NCBI GenBank assembly: GCA_016748015.1
Contig: JAAOMT010000303.1
Span: 921,748-985,747 of the forward strand
From: Geosiphon pyriformis
Lineage: Eukaryota > Glomeromycota > Glomeromycetes > Archaeosporales > Geosiphonaceae
Reading direction: 5' to 3'
Length of the DNA: 64,000 bases
Of this stretch, positions 1-14,069 are shown in pieces. A program made the translations under genes and the position numbers. The notes below the pieces were generated by a model. The model searched no databases. It saw only the letters and a list, made by a program, of their open reading frames with translations, and was not told the DNA's origin. How positions within the stretch are numbered: the first letter of the stretch is position 1; the number at the start of each line of letters is the position of its first letter.

Positions 1-1280
1 AGACAAAACCAATGCAAATTAACACTTTTCAGAACTGGCATGGTTCTCATAATAGCATTTAATAATTCAACTAAATTAAAACAAACAACAACACATTTGG
101 TTTGAACATATGTGACTAGATAATGATCAATAGCACATGTTTTTCCACCCACAAATTCAATAAAATCTCATATATCATAAGCATTTGTTTTCATCAACAG
201 AGTATAAAGCAGTGTTCTATAAAGATCTTTTGCATCTTATATTTTTTTGTCAAAATCTAATCTAACAATACACATATTATTTTTTTAATTAAGATAGACT
301 ACTTAACCATAATCAAATTAGCCTAATTTAATTGGTCAAATTCCATCACAGCTTTTTGCTACAGTCTTACTAATTGTATTTTGATTAACTTAATTACTTT
401 AAATTTGAATAATACAGTATGCACAGCCTCAGCTGACATTTCAATCAGAATTTTTTTAAGTATCACAGCTCAATCTGAATGTTTAGTAGATTTTTTAAAA
501 TCAGAATTTACCAAGATCTTTGCACTCTTAGCTTTTTTGGTGGCCTGTATTAAGCTTAGTTCAAAAGTAAATATTATCTGAATAATCTCAGCAAATTTTG
601 AAAAAGTAGAGGCTTTTTCAAAACTATTGATTTTTGAAAATAATTTTCTAATTGCCACCAGTTTTTCTTAAGAGAATTTCTTAACTGTTTTATCCAAGCC
701 AATATTCAGAGCAAATGATTTTCTAATTAGAATATTAACCAAATTTTTTAAAAGAGGAGAGAAATTCAAGAAGTTGTCTAATAAAACATTATTATTATCA
801 TTGTTATTACTCAAAAAATCAATTTTTTTTAGTGGCTTTCCCAAAATTTTTTTGGTCTTAACATACAAACTCTTTAGTATTTGGTCAGTATTATTGCCAT
901 CAAAAGTGGTTCTATTACCATAGTCAAAGCTAGTTTTCTTAATCAAACACTCCTTTTTTATATTAATACTATCAGACTTAATAGTATTGTTAGTCTTTGA
1001 TTCTCAAGAATAATCATCTAATCTCTTAGCAAAAGCTTCTTTAATCTTAATATTATTATTTAAAACACCACCTCATTTTTTTTCTTGACAATACAGGTTT
1101 GAAACTATCTACTAGTTCAGTATTCTTAACAGTCTTCTTTATAACAATAATATTAAGGCCAACAGTGACTTTGTAATCAAGCAAAAATAGTTTTGATTTA
1201 TTATACTAAATGGTAAAAAAACTTCTTTCAAAAACTTTTGACTCTTTTTTTGGGAATTTGGGATGAAAAAAAGAAAGAAG
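1..1280 (-). mobile_element. LINE ORF1 fragment, decayed, runs off the left edge
   Basis: The minus strand carries the N-terminal part of a gag-like LINE ORF1. Open pieces at 946-668 and 658-470 lie in one line and continue toward base 1 with stops, including an RRM-like stretch with the signature QKAVMEF near base 340. The same text recurs on the minus strand at 28690-29590 and 61500-62900, which is how I recognise it as a repeat. The family, by recollection, is the ORF1 of glomeromycotan LINEs, which has RRM-like domains and a CCHC knuckle. The knuckle and all downstream domains would lie outside the window. Not functional: many stops and no CpG seen. Confidence 0.72.
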
Positions 1281-4200
1281 TTTTTAATTAAACCCAAATT
1301 AGAAGGTAATTTGTATTATATTACTAATAAATATTTTTAAAGATATCTTAATATTTATATTTACAAGAAAATAGAGTATTATAATTATAAGAAATTATTC
1401 AGAATATTTTAAATCAAATTTAACATCATTGAAATGTGTTTTTTTAAAACATATTCCTTTATTTTTATTACTGTACTATTTTAATTTTAGGTTTTTTAAC
1501 AGATTTAAATAGACTAAATATTGTTTAACTTTAATAGTCTTATTAAACTTTTGAAATTAAATATTTTTTATATCTATTTTGTACTTTTTTTTAAGTTTTT
1601 TAAGTTTAATAATAGAATAAAATATTTGAAGTAATGAGTTAAACAAAAAATTACACTTATTGCAATATTAAAAATGACAAAAAATTAAACAATAATTGTA
1701 TAATTTTGTATTAAAATTAACTAGTCTTTATTCTTATTTTTTTTAGATAGAAACAAGTTTTTAATACTGGTTTTAAAATGTTTTAGAATTATTAATAAAC
1801 AAATTATTCATTTTTTCTATAATTATTAAGACATTTTTTATAATATATATTTTCTTAATTATAATATTTTTTATTCTATGGTGGTTATTTTCCAGATTTT
1901 TTTTTATTGTAAAAGTATAAATCTAATTAATTTATTACTTAATTATAGACAACAGTGAATAAAGTTTTTTTTAAACCCAGTTATTAATTAAAATAATATA
2001 TTAACAAGATTTATTACATGTTTTTCTTTGTCAAGTACATTATTCCATAGTTTTTTGTTAAGCAAAATTTTATTATAAATAAAACATAATATGAAATCTT
2101 ACTTGTTTTATTATTTTAATTATTTTAATTATTTTAATTATTCTAATTATTCTAATACATAAAAATAACAATAGTATCTGATAATAGTTAACTATACTTT
2201 ATTATTTCTTATATATATACTTATAAAAAATAATTTCTTTTTACAATTAATACAAATTAATTTTAATAGTTAATATAATTAATTTTTTTAATTTAAAGAT
2301 AAATAGTCTAAAATTAATTCTTAAAATTCTTTATTAGCTTTGAATTTGATTAAAAATTAATTTAAAACAACTGTTTTAAAATATTTATATATAATAGATA
2401 TTCTGGTATATTATCTATTAAAAATAATTTAAAGTTTCTAAGTATTTTAATCAAGTGTAATATGGGCTTTTATTAACTAATTATTATCTATAAATACTTA
2501 ATACTGAATAGTTTTTATAACAAATACTTTAGTAAAAATTTTGATTTTATTGATTTTAAAAAAAATCATTAATTTCTTTAATTAATATTTTAATATTACT
2601 ATCTTTAATGATTATTCTAGTAGTAGCAATACAATTTATTTAATAATTTAATTAATCTATAAGTTGTTTTGTAATTATGCTGCCAGTTGATTTGCTGTTT
2701 AGGGTTAACTTAATATTCATTGGTCTTGTTTTAACATTAATATATATTGTTATAATTGGTTTGTTCTGATTTATAACAGCTTTATTAAAGAGATTAAAAG
2801 TGTTTAAAGTGTTAATATTAAATAAAAATATGGCTGTAAAAGTTTTATCTTCAATAATAATAGCTGAAAAATTGTTTTAATAATAGTTATATTATTAAAA
2901 AAAAAATTATCAATATTAACTATAGCTTTTTTTTTAAAAAAATACAATATTACCAAAATTTTAAATTTTAATAAAACCAAGATATAAAGCTTGGTTATAA
3001 TATCTTGCTAATAATATTTATAATAGTGGACAGTTTAAGTTTTAAAATGGTCTAGAAATTAACTAATTAAATTTTTAGCCATATTTTTTTATCTTTGATT
3101 ATAATCTAATATTATGGCTAAATTAAAACTGTAATTTAAGAATAGATAGTACTAATTAAATAATTATAATATATATTATGACTGTTAATACTGAAATAAG
3201 GAGTATTGACTTGTATTTAATTAGGAGTATTGTAATTATTGGTATTAGTTTTCTTAATTTTGGTTAAATATTTTTTTGTAATAGCTTTGCATAATATATT
3301 TAGGTTTTTAACAGTAGTAATAATTATAAGAGTTTTGTTTTTAAAGTTGCTATTGTTATTAGTAGTGTTGCTGTTGTTAATATCTCAAATTATTAGTATT
3401 TTCTCTGTATTATAATAACTAATAAGTTTCTGAACTTTTAACAAAAAATTTTTTAATTTTCTGAGTTAACTTTTTATTTAATTGGGTAAATTTTGCATTA
3501 ATATCTGAAGTTTTGTTTATAATTAAATTAATAACTTGAATATGAGTTGTTTTTTGTTTTATTGATTCAAAGTTGTAAGCAAAAATAATTATATCTTGTA
3601 AATTTCTAGAATGTTAGAATCTTATAAATCAAAGAATACTGCTTCTTAGTCTCTTGATAAATTGGTTGAAAATTTGATATAAAGTATAATAGTCTTTTTC
3701 AATTGCCTGAATTTTATAGAAAATTTGATTGAATTTTCTGATATAAATAATTATAACTTTGTAATTTTTCTGTTTTATTATGCTAAATTAATTTTGTAGT
3801 TTAATAAGTATATTTAAGTTGTAAAAATACTATAAAAAACAAGTTTAAAAATAACAAAATCAGTTGGCTTTTTATTGAAACTTAAATATTATAAGTTTAT
3901 AATTCCAATTAGAAAAAAAGATAAAACTTAAATTATTCTGGTCTTATTTTAATTGTTAACTATAATTGCTTTTTTGGTTTCTGTAATTTATGTATATGTA
4001 TTTTTTTTTCACTAGAGAATTTTTTTAGTCTAATAATATCTTTATAAATCATATTTAAAATAATAAGAATTTATTTATTTATTAACAAAAAAAATATTGA
4101 ATGAAAAATATTTGATTGTTTAATTAAACTTAAAACTAATTGTTTTTCTTTGTTGGTTGTTATAATAAATTAAAATAGTAATGTTTTTTCTAAGAAAGTA

Positions 4201-4899
4201 ATTGTTAATTTGGTTAATAGTTTTGATATTTGTTAATTTCAAAAAAAAGTATTTTAAAAAGTAGTATTTGTTGCTAAAATAAGATTTTTAAATAGTGTTC
4301 TATATTTTTTCAATAATTTGGTTCAGAAATTTCTGTTGAAGTTTTAAAAATAAAGATTTTTAGAAGTTTTTAGAGTTTTTGACTGTAAATTGTTTGGCTA
4401 ATTTAATAAAATTCTGTTTTTTAAAGTTTAATAATAGAATAAAATCAATAGTAAAAGAAATTTTAACTTTTTGCTTACTGTAAATTGGAGTTTTTTTTGT
4501 GCAAATTGCTACTAAGTATTGTTTTCTGTATTTGATTTGGATTTCTTAAGAGACTTTTGTGTTATAATTTTTTTTAAGCTGTGAATAATAATTTTACATA
4601 TATATCTCAATTTTTTTGTCAATAAAGAAAAAGGTTTTTATAATTGCTTTTTTGGTAATTAAAATTAAATATGATAGCAAGTTTTAATAAATCTGTTTTT
4701 CGAATTTTTTAGTATTTGTTGTTTATTTAAATAATAATAAATCTTAATATGTATATAGTAAAAAAAGTTACTTTTGACAACAACTGTTTCTTTTGAAATT
4801 CTTAAATCTTTTTAAAAGTATTAATATAATATTTTTTCAAAAAATGAATAATCACTATTTTTTGTAAGTTTTTGGAATGCTTTGTTTCTGTAAATTTTA
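1281..4899. other. A+T-rich spacer of relic DNA without a recognisable gene
   Basis: No open frame of note on either strand. The T- and G-rich plus strand around 2600-4900 looks like decayed coding DNA of unknown elements, because TG and CA are common while CpG is almost absent, but I could not match any domain. A short minisatellite lies at 2110-2156. Confidence 0.5.
2110..2156. repeat. 9-bp minisatellite, about five units
   Basis: Direct tandem copies of TATTTTAAT, the last two changed to TATTCTAAT. Seen directly. Confidence 0.8.
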
Positions 4900-5938
4900 T
4901 AATTTTATAAAGAGCACTAAATATCACAAGTTAATTTGGTAAGATAATATCATAACTTTTGGTGCTCAAAATTTAATAATATAAGCTAATTTAAACATTA
5001 ATATAATGGTTTTTTGGATTAAATTAGTTATTAATCTCTAAAAATTTTCTTGTCTAAAATTATATCTGTTAAGTTTTTTTATTATAAAGCACAAAATTCT
5101 GGTTTTTTTAATTACTGTTATAGTTATATTTTCTTTTAAGTTAGTAAATACAATTATTAAAGTTTAGTATTGTCTTTTTGTTTTTCTAATAAGTTAACAA
5201 GATATAATTAATATTTAAATCTAAGAAAGATTTTTTTTTTATCAAATTATTACAAAGTTTATTTCTAAACAGTCGATTTTCAATATTGCTGTTTTACAAA
5301 AAATTAAAAAAAAATAAAAAAAATAAAAAAAATAAAAGAAAAAGAAAAAAGAAATTAATATTATTAATTGTTATAATTAAGAGTAATTAGTCTAAGTTGT
5401 TAAAATTTTAAAGCTGTTTATGCTAATAATATTTGGCTTAAAACAAAACTAACAGAAACAATTAATTTGATTTTAACAATTAAAATATTGAAATTATATA
5501 CAGATAATTTAAAATGAGAAATTTTATTAAACTAGTTTACAAATATATATAAGATAAAGTTAATTTTATTTTGGCTAAGATTAAAATTTTTTTGAAAAAA
5601 GTGATTTTTTTTTATTTACTTGCTTGTTTTTTTTTTATTGTTAAAACTACTTGTTTTTATACATATTTTTTAGTTATATAAAATTGTTTTTAATTGTTTA
5701 TTATTATTATTGGTTGTTATTTCTATTATTGTTTTATTTTTTTATGCTATAACTAGTTATTTTGTGTTATTTTATATTATTATGTATTATTTTGTATTAT
5801 TCTGAATTATTTTATATTATTTTGCATTGTTTTATTTTATTATGTTTTTTCTATATTATTATGTATTAATCACGTTTTTTTTAATAATTTTGGATTGATT
5901 TTTTTACTTAAATAACATTAGAGCTGTTTTATTCTAAA
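4900..5938 (+). repeat. Left arm (C) of a 5-kb inverted repeat
   Basis: This stretch matches the reverse complement of 9270-10240 over its length. Shared landmarks are an A/T-rich run after TATTGCTGTTTTAC near 5285, TTGTTAAAACTACTTG near 5640, and a minisatellite-like run of TATTATTTTG variants at 5755-5860. The arms are diverged by many point changes, so this is an old structure. It ends where gypsy RNase H text starts, about 5940. No coding frame seen. It could be a non-autonomous element inserted twice in opposite orientations, or the two halves of a foldback element. Confidence 0.78.
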
Positions 5939-5939
5939 T

Positions 5940-7690
5940 TGGACTTGATAATTAAAAACATCCTATTGCTTATGTCAATTATAATACCAATACAACTAAA
6001 AAAATATATAGCATCACAAATTTAGAATGTTTTATTATTTACTAAGTTATATAAAACTAAAAATATTATTTTCACTAACTATTTGATTTATATACAGATT
6101 ATAAAAAATTAATTTGATTGCTTAGCAAATTTTAATTAAAAAAATATACAAAATAAAATATCTATAGCAATTTTTGTATAAAGTATATTATAAAGAAAAA
6201 ACCAAAAACATTAATGCTAATGACTTGTTAAAAATAACACAAATTTAATATTGTGCTAATAAACACATTTACTTGTCAATATTTATACCAATATTTGTTA
6301 ACACTTTAGTTTAAAAAAAATTATCTTAACAAAAATAAAGTCTTATATAAAAACAAGGCTAAAACTATCTTATTTACAATAAATATTTATACTAATAAAA
6401 ATACTAAAGTTATAAAACACTCCAATAAATCATAAAAATACAGAAAAAAAAACAATTTTGTTAAAATATTTACTTTAATTTAACTATAAGACATTTTAAC
6501 AAAAATATTACTTTAGAAAAACAATTAATTTATATTATTAACCAATAATATATAAAAATATTTTTAAATATGTCTATAATTATAACTTTTGCCAATAAAA
6601 AAAAAGCTAGAGTAACAAAACTACTTTGATCTATTTTAATTAAAAATCTATTTAATAGAATTGGGATTAATTTGATTAAATTTTTTTTAATTATTTTTAA
6701 AAAAAATGGATATATTATAATAGTTATAAACTATTTTACAAAAACTAAAAGCCTGAATCATTCAAGTTGCAAATGTTAAAACAATAACTAAATTTGTATA
6801 TTAAGATCTGATTTACTAATATAAATGTCCAAAAAAATTATTATTTGATTAAAAAAGTTATTTTGTTAATAGTATTTTAATAAAACTAAGCTAATAATTT
6901 AGAGTAAAATAATTTTTGTTATCTTTATATTATTTTTAAACAAATAAATTGGTAAAACAATTTAACCAAATATTATATAAAGCTCTAGCAAAAATAAGCT
7001 ATAAAAATACACAAAAATAAGACTTATTAATATTTTTAATATTATTTATATACTAAATATTGAAGCAAAATACTATCTAATTTACATTATTTAAACTAGT
7101 CTATAAAAAAAATTATACTGCCAATTAAACTAAAAATATTTTCCTTCTTAATTAAAACTATTACCAAAGAAAACTTTGAAATAATCTTATACTAAAAAAC
7201 ATATTAATTTATAAAAACAATCATAAAACAATGGCTAATAATATTTATAACTTTCAGAATTAACAAAAAAAAAAGACATAATAATTGTTTACTCAATTAA
7301 CTAGTTGAATTTAAGATTAAAAACAAAATATTATTACATTATACCAAAGCAAAAAAACAATAAAATAGAAATTTAAATCCAAAATAAAATAAATTATTTT
7401 ATATATATAAAGTTCTTGGCAATAAAGCTTATAAATTATAATTAAAAAACAGAATTTTAAAAAAAATCATACATAAAAATTATTTAAAATTTTATTACAT
7501 AATACAAAAATTGTTATTAATTATACTTTAACTAAGAACACAAATTCTATTAATTAGACTTGAAAATATCTTACAAAATTAGAACCAATTATCATAATCA
7601 AATACAACTTATGTACAAAAAATTTGAATTACATAAATTATATATATAAATACCAAAAAATTAAAGAAAAAAACTAAAAACATGTTCAAT
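5940..7690 (+). mobile_element. Ty3/gypsy pol relic: RNase H and integrase core
   Basis: Translated with stops ignored, the plus strand reads as gypsy pol. At 5948-6040 there is KHPIAY followed at normal spacing by YSIT and a LEC motif, which is the RNase H pattern. Further on comes the start of the integrase core: GIDLIK near 6665 and INYFTK near 6730. Then TKFVY and YKCPKK follow at 6790-6840, and ALAKISYK at 6985-7010, the usual integrase C-terminal landmark. Stops are scattered throughout, so it is dead. The upstream RT is missing because arm C abuts it, and element B begins at about 7697. Decayed gypsy-like text may resume at 8640-9060, but weakly. No LTRs were identified. Confidence 0.72.
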
Positions 7691-7696
7691 ATTATC

Positions 7697-8622
7697 AGTA
7701 GAATTTTAGCTATTAATTAACATGAAATTACTCTTATAATTTTTATTAATAATTAGCATATATTATTATTATTTTAATTATCACTTATTAGTTAACCAAA
7801 TTATCAAATATTACTATTTAATTAATAATCTAATTAGTATAATACACAAATACAATAATCAAATTATGCAGTACACCAAACTTTGTAACATTTAAAAATT
7901 CACAAAATATTTTAATAGTTTATTAAAATTATTTATAATTTGTAAAAATAATTTGTAGTTTATTAACATGTATTTTTAATTTGTCAAAATTATAACAAAA
8001 AAAATTCAAGTTTATAAAATAGTACTACAATAAATTGTATAAAAAAAAAGCTTTTCTTTTTAAAAAAATATATTTTATCTAATTCAGAATTATTTTATTT
8101 TAGAAATACTTTTATTTTTATTAATAAAATAATACTTAAAAAATAAATTTATTAATTATTTGTACTTAAAATTTTCTAAAACCCAATTAATGTTTTGAAA
8201 TTGATTAGTTACCAATTTTATTAATTCATTAATAATTTCAAGTTTAAACAAAAAACACTTTTCTTAACGAATTTTCATTTTTTTTATATTTTTTATATTT
8301 TTTTTACATTTTTTTATTATATATATTAAAATAATCTACAAATAAGATTACTGTAAAAGAATTGATTTTCACAACAAAATAATTACACATTTTTTAATAA
8401 GCTTTCAAATAAGTAATTCTTAAGAAAAAGTTGATTTTTATTGCAGAATAACTATAAAAATAACTGGCATAAAATTGGTTATTTTACTTATAAGTCCAGT
8501 AGTTCAAATTATAAGAGATAATTTGAAAATAAATTTAGTTATTAGAGATTTAACAGTTTTTAGTAATAACAGATTCACAACAAAATAATATTAACAACAT
8601 TTAGAAAAAGAGACCAAAAATC
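7697..8622 (+). mobile_element. Element B, copy 1 (about 0.93 kb, non-coding)
   Basis: This sequence is the reverse complement counterpart of 57645-58572. Matching landmarks are the left end (TTTTAGCNATTAATTA then ACATGAAATTA), the middle (a block with AGTAGTTCAAATTATA), and the right end (AACAACATTTA then CAAAAATCT). Having two copies with the same ends in unrelated contexts defines the element. No protein is seen. The ends may form a poor inverted repeat. It sits at the 3' side of the gypsy integrase relic. Confidence 0.75.
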
Positions 8623-9269
8623 TCTAGTAACATTAACATAGATTTTTTAAACAAAGTTTTAAAACTTTTACAATAACTGTTTAAAGTATTTTAATAATTT
8701 ACAATATTAATAGAAATTATAATTAATAGAAAAAAATATAATACAAAACTACAAGCAAAAAAAGATAGACAAAAGTTCAATTAAAACTAAATATTTTCAG
8801 TTTTATATAGAATCAAAAAAAAAGATCTAAATATTCAAACAATAAAAAAAATCAAAAAAACTTTAAACAACTTAACTATAAAACCAAACACTAAAAAATA
8901 AATACCAAAAATTTTTACAATATAAAAAAAAAACTTCTATTAACATATTAGTTTTTTAAAATTAATAAAAAACAAGACTTACAAATATTATACAAAAATA
9001 ATAACAAACAAATATTTAATAAAAAAACATTAAAAAAACAGAAAATTTTGTTGAAAAAAACAATTTAATATTATATTACAAGTTAATATACTAACTATAT
9101 TTGGCATTTAAATACTATTTAATCATATTATTAGACAATTTTTTGAAGACTATTATAGTCAATAACATTAAACAAATAACAAATTTCTAGTTTAAAAAAC
9201 TACAAAAGATAATATTTAATAAGACAATTAAATATTATATTAAAAAATTATTTTTAAAGATATATATAA
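8623..9269. other. A+T-rich spacer, possible gypsy integrase tail
   Basis: Between element B and the right foldback arm. The plus strand at 8690-8800 translates to a lysine- and glutamine-rich stretch with KLQAKKDRQKF, which resembles the region after a gypsy integrase core. This is weak, and nothing else is recognised. Confidence 0.3.
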
Positions 9270-10240
9270 TTTTATAAAAGCTTAATTTTAAAAAGAAGAG
9301 ATAATATTATTTAAATAAAAAAGTAATTAAAAGCTTATTAAAAAAATATAAGTGTTATATAAAAAAAACAAAAAAACATAATAATATAGAATTATACAGA
9401 ATAATATAAAATAACTTAGAATAATATAAGATAATATACAATAATACAAAATAGTGCAAAATAATTAATAAGCAATAGCTAATAATAATAAGCAATTAAA
9501 AACAATCTTATAAAACTAAAAAACATGTATAAAAACAAGTAGTTTTAACAAATAAATTAAATAAAACAGACCAGACAAAAATCAATTTCTTTTAAATGTC
9601 TTTTTTTTAATCTAATATGTTTTTATTTTATTTTTTCTATATTTTGTATTAATCAAATAAAATATTATTACTTAAATCTAAAAATATCTAATTTTAATAT
9701 TCTGATTTTTAAAATCTAATTGATTGTTTTCTTTTATTTTTATTTTAAATTAGATACTATTAACATAAATATTTATAAAATTTTAATAACTAGACCAATT
9801 GTTTTTAATTATGATAAGTAATAAAATATTAATTAATTTATTTTTTTTTGTATTTTTTATTTTTTATTTTATTTTTTTTCTGGTAAAACAGCAATATTAA
9901 AAATTGATTGTCTGAAAATAAACTTCATAATAATCTGATAAAAAAAAATTTTTTTTCTAGATTTAAATATTAATTTTATTTTGTTAATTTACCAAAAAGA
10001 TAAAAAGCCAATGTTAAATTTTAACAATTGTATTCAATTAACTTAAAAAAAACACAATCATAACAATTCAATTACAGAAACAATTTTTTTATGTTTTATA
10101 ACAAAAAAACTTAATAAGTAAAATTTTAAACAAAAAATTTTCAAAGATTGATAATTAACATAATCAACAAAACTAATTTATCTATATTTAATTAGCTCTT
10201 CTTATTAAATTATAAGCACTAAATATTATAAACATACCTT
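9270..10240 (-). repeat. Right arm (C') of the 5-kb inverted repeat
   Basis: Reverse complement partner of 4900-5938. It carries the same minisatellite run (ATAATATAAAATAA variants, 9380-9470), the CAAGTAGTTTTAAC mark near 9540 and GTAAAACAGCAATATT near 9880. The inner spacer between the arms is about 3.3 kb and contains the gypsy relic and element B. Confidence 0.78.
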
Positions 10241-13200
10241 ATCAAGTTTACTTATAACAATATATAAAAAAAAAGTTTTTTAAAAATTTTATTATCAATA
10301 TAAATATATAAAATTGTATTGCTTTTATTATTAAAAAATTTTATTAAGTATTATATATTTTTCAATTCAATTTTTAATAATAAAACTTATTTTATTTTTA
10401 ACTATTTTTGAATTTAAAATTATTTATTACTTTTTATTAAATAATTTAAAACCACTTTTTTAAAAGACTTTTCTAAAATATTTTTAATAATCTAATTTAT
10501 TATTATTAATAAATGTTTTTATATATTTAATAATAACAGTTTTAATATAAAAGTTTTTAATTATTTTATATTTATTTTTTATATTTATTAATATTTATTT
10601 TAAAATAGATTTATTAAAATAATATTTTAAACTTAAAAGTTTTAATTAAATTTAACTTGAATTAAATATTTAAAAAATTAAATATTTTGGCAAAGTTATT
10701 TAATTTAAAAACTCTTAATATTTTTAAAATTAATAATTTTAATTCAAAAAAGTCAAAAAACTTTTTATTTTTAACAATATTAATATTTTAGTATTAAATT
10801 TTTATCAAAATTTATTAACAAAAAAGATAATATTTTATTTAGATTAATGATTTTTTTGTATTATTAAAATTATTAATTATATTTAAGATCTTAATCAAAA
10901 ATATTTTATTAAATTACATTTATATATTTTCTTATATATTACAAATATTATAATTTTATTGGTTTTTATTAATCTGTTTATATCCAAAATTTAGTTAAAT
11001 ATTAAAAAAAATTTCAATTAATATTTATTAATATAATTTAATAATTATTAAAAAATTTATTAATTTATAAATAAGATAATTACAAATTAACTCAATAAAA
11101 CTTATATTAAAAAAACAAATTTTATGTATTTATTTATGTTTTTAAAATTAGATTATATTAAAATTTTTATTAAAAAAAACTATTAAAAAAATTATATAAA
11201 TCCAAATTTATAAACTTTTTAAAACTAAAATTGTAATTATTTTTATTTTTATTAAAGTTTTTTTTTAAAACAAAAATGTACTATTATTTAAAATTTTAAC
11301 TATTATAAAATTAATATTTGTATTAAAATTAACCACTTTTTTAAATAAATTTCAATATACAAATCCAAAATTATAACTAAAATTTAATTTTTAAATAGTA
11401 TATATATTAATAAAAATTATTTAATCATTTTAAAAATCTTGTAAATATATTTAATAATATTTTTATTAATAATAATTGTAATTTTATAATTTAAATTAAT
11501 TCTTAAAATAAACACTTTAATTTGTTTAAATTTGTTTATAATTTACAATTTAATATTATTTTTTAATTTAATTTTTATAATAATAAAAATCATATTATTT
11601 ATATATTGTTTTTCTACTTAATAAAATTACATATTTTTTTAATATTATATATAACAATTTTTCAAATTAAACTAGTTATTAGAAAAAAAAGTTTGTTAGA
11701 TTTTAATATTAAATCAAAATTATTATTTTTATTATTAAATTTATTATAATTAAACTAGTTTTTAAATTTAATTTTTTAAATTCCAAAAAAATTTATTTAT
11801 TAATGGTTTTATTATAAGTAATTATAATTATAATTATAATTATATTCATATTATTATTATTATTATATATTTATTTAATTTTGCTTTAAAAGAATTATTA
11901 ATAATTTATATTTAAAAGAAAACCAAAAAATTATTAATATAAATAAGTTTAATTTTTTTATTAATTTATTAACTTGTTTTATAAAATCAATAAAATTGTG
12001 TTTAAAATTAATAAATCTTATTTTTATATTAACAAAAAAAAATTAATATTTAAATAAAAACTGTAAAAATATATTATTAATAATTTATAATCAAGTTTTA
12101 TTATTAAAAAAAATAAATTTAACAATAAAAGTCTGTTTATATATATATATATTATTTAATAAGTACAATAATATTTTTTATAATCTAATTAAAAAATTTT
12201 TATTAGAATTATATTTTATAACAATATATTTAACTTATTTGTATTTTACATAAAATAATAGTATTAATTTAATTTAACACAATTTTATATTTTAATATCA
12301 AAATTATGTAAAAAACAGCTTTTTAAAAAAAAATTGTATTAAAACAAACAGTTATATATCTTTTACAAATATAAAATACAAAGTTTTAATTAAATATACA
12401 AATTTTTTTAATATAAAAAACCAAAAAATTAAAAAATTAAAAAATTATTAGTTATTATATTTATTAATAAAATATAAAAAATATTTAATAATTATTTTAA
12501 AAATTTAAATTTATATGTTATTTTTGGTTTTTATTATATATATTAAATTTTTTTTAACAAAAATAAATTACTTAAAAGTTATTTAACTTAGCAATACTAT
12601 GATTAACAAATTTTATTATAACTTTTTGTTATAAATTAATAAACTGTATTTTAATTAATATTATTTTATTAAATTTAATAAAAATTAATTTTATAATTAA
12701 TTAAAAAAATTTATTAAATTTTTTTAATAATTACTTTTTAATTTGCATATTTTTTTATATATTTTAGATTAATATTTATTATAATATTTGTTTTTATTAT
12801 CAAATTTTTAATTTTGTTTAAGCTTAATTTAGATATAAATATTAATTAAATAATTTTATAGAATTTTAAAAAAATAAAAACTTTTTAAATTATTTACTTG
12901 ATAAATAATTTTATATATAACTTTTAATTTATTTTAAGAAATTTTTTTAATAACTATTAATAAGTTAATATTTAATACAAAAAATTTTACAAAATCAATT
13001 TTTTAATAAAAAATTAAAACTAAAAACTTTAAACATAAAAAAAAATCAAAAATCTTAAAGCATTACAAACTTTTTAATTTATAATTTTGAATGCAAATTT
13101 TTACAAAGTTATTTATAGATTTAAAAATATTTATTTTTTTATTAACAATAAAATTAGTTTTTTTTACATAACTATTTTATATTTTTAATATTTATATCTT

Positions 13201-13324
13201 TATTAATATTATTATAACAACTATTAATTTGTTTTTTCAAAACTTAAATTCAGAGCTTTTACTAAACTTTATTATATTTGTGTTTAATAAACCAGTAAAA
13301 AAATTTAAAATTATTTATTTATTA
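10241..13324. other. Extremely A+T-rich gene-free stretch
   Basis: Close to 90 percent A+T with poly-A, poly-T and ATTA runs. No open frame, no CpG noticed and no domain text recovered. Probably transposon DNA decayed beyond recognition. Confidence 0.55.
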
Positions 13325-13445
13325 ATAATTTTTTTTTTAATTTAATAAATACAGTCTTATTATTATTTAATATACAAAAACAGATTAAGTATTTCAAATT
13401 AAATATAGCTTATGTATTTACTATATATAACTAATCATTCAGAGT
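13325..13445 (-). mobile_element. 3' tail of an ORF1-only (half-LINE) element
   Basis: The minus strand carries the same tail as the elements ending at 42630, 53095 and 53763. Shared text includes ATAAGCTATATTTAATTTGA and ATATAGTAAATACATAAG. The body of the element to its right (to about 14070) is too decayed to read. Confidence 0.5.
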
Positions 13446-14069
13446 TTTCTTGTTTTTTTATTTTATTAGAAATATGTATAAAAATATCTTTTTTTCTATT
13501 TAATTAAATCTTTATTTTGTTTTTTTATAATTAAACTAATAACAAAAAAATTTATTGTGTTTAGTTTTACAAATAAAAATATATTAAAAATAATAATTTA
13601 CAAACAGAATTTTTTATATTAATTTGATTTTTTTTATGTTTTTTAAGAATTATTTTAAAAATTTTTAAAACAAAACTAAAATTGTTATTTATAATTTTAA
13701 AAAACATAATTTTATAATTAATATTAATATAAAATATTTATAAAAATTAATTTTATATTAATAAAAATTATTTATATAAAAAAACAAATATTTAAAAATT
13801 AGTTTTTAATACTTAAAAAAATTAAAAACAAAACAAAAAAAGCAATATTATAGTAAATAATTATTTTTATTTATTTATTTTTATTATTATTAAAAAATTA
13901 TTAACAGTTCTTAAAAAATACTTGATTAATAAATTTAATTATTTTAATAGTTTTTATAAAAAAATTTTAAAAAAAAATTTTTAACAAAACATAAAAACAA
14001 TATTTACAAACCAAAATTGATTTTATTAAAATTAAGATTGTTTTAAATCAAAAATTAATTTAACTTATT

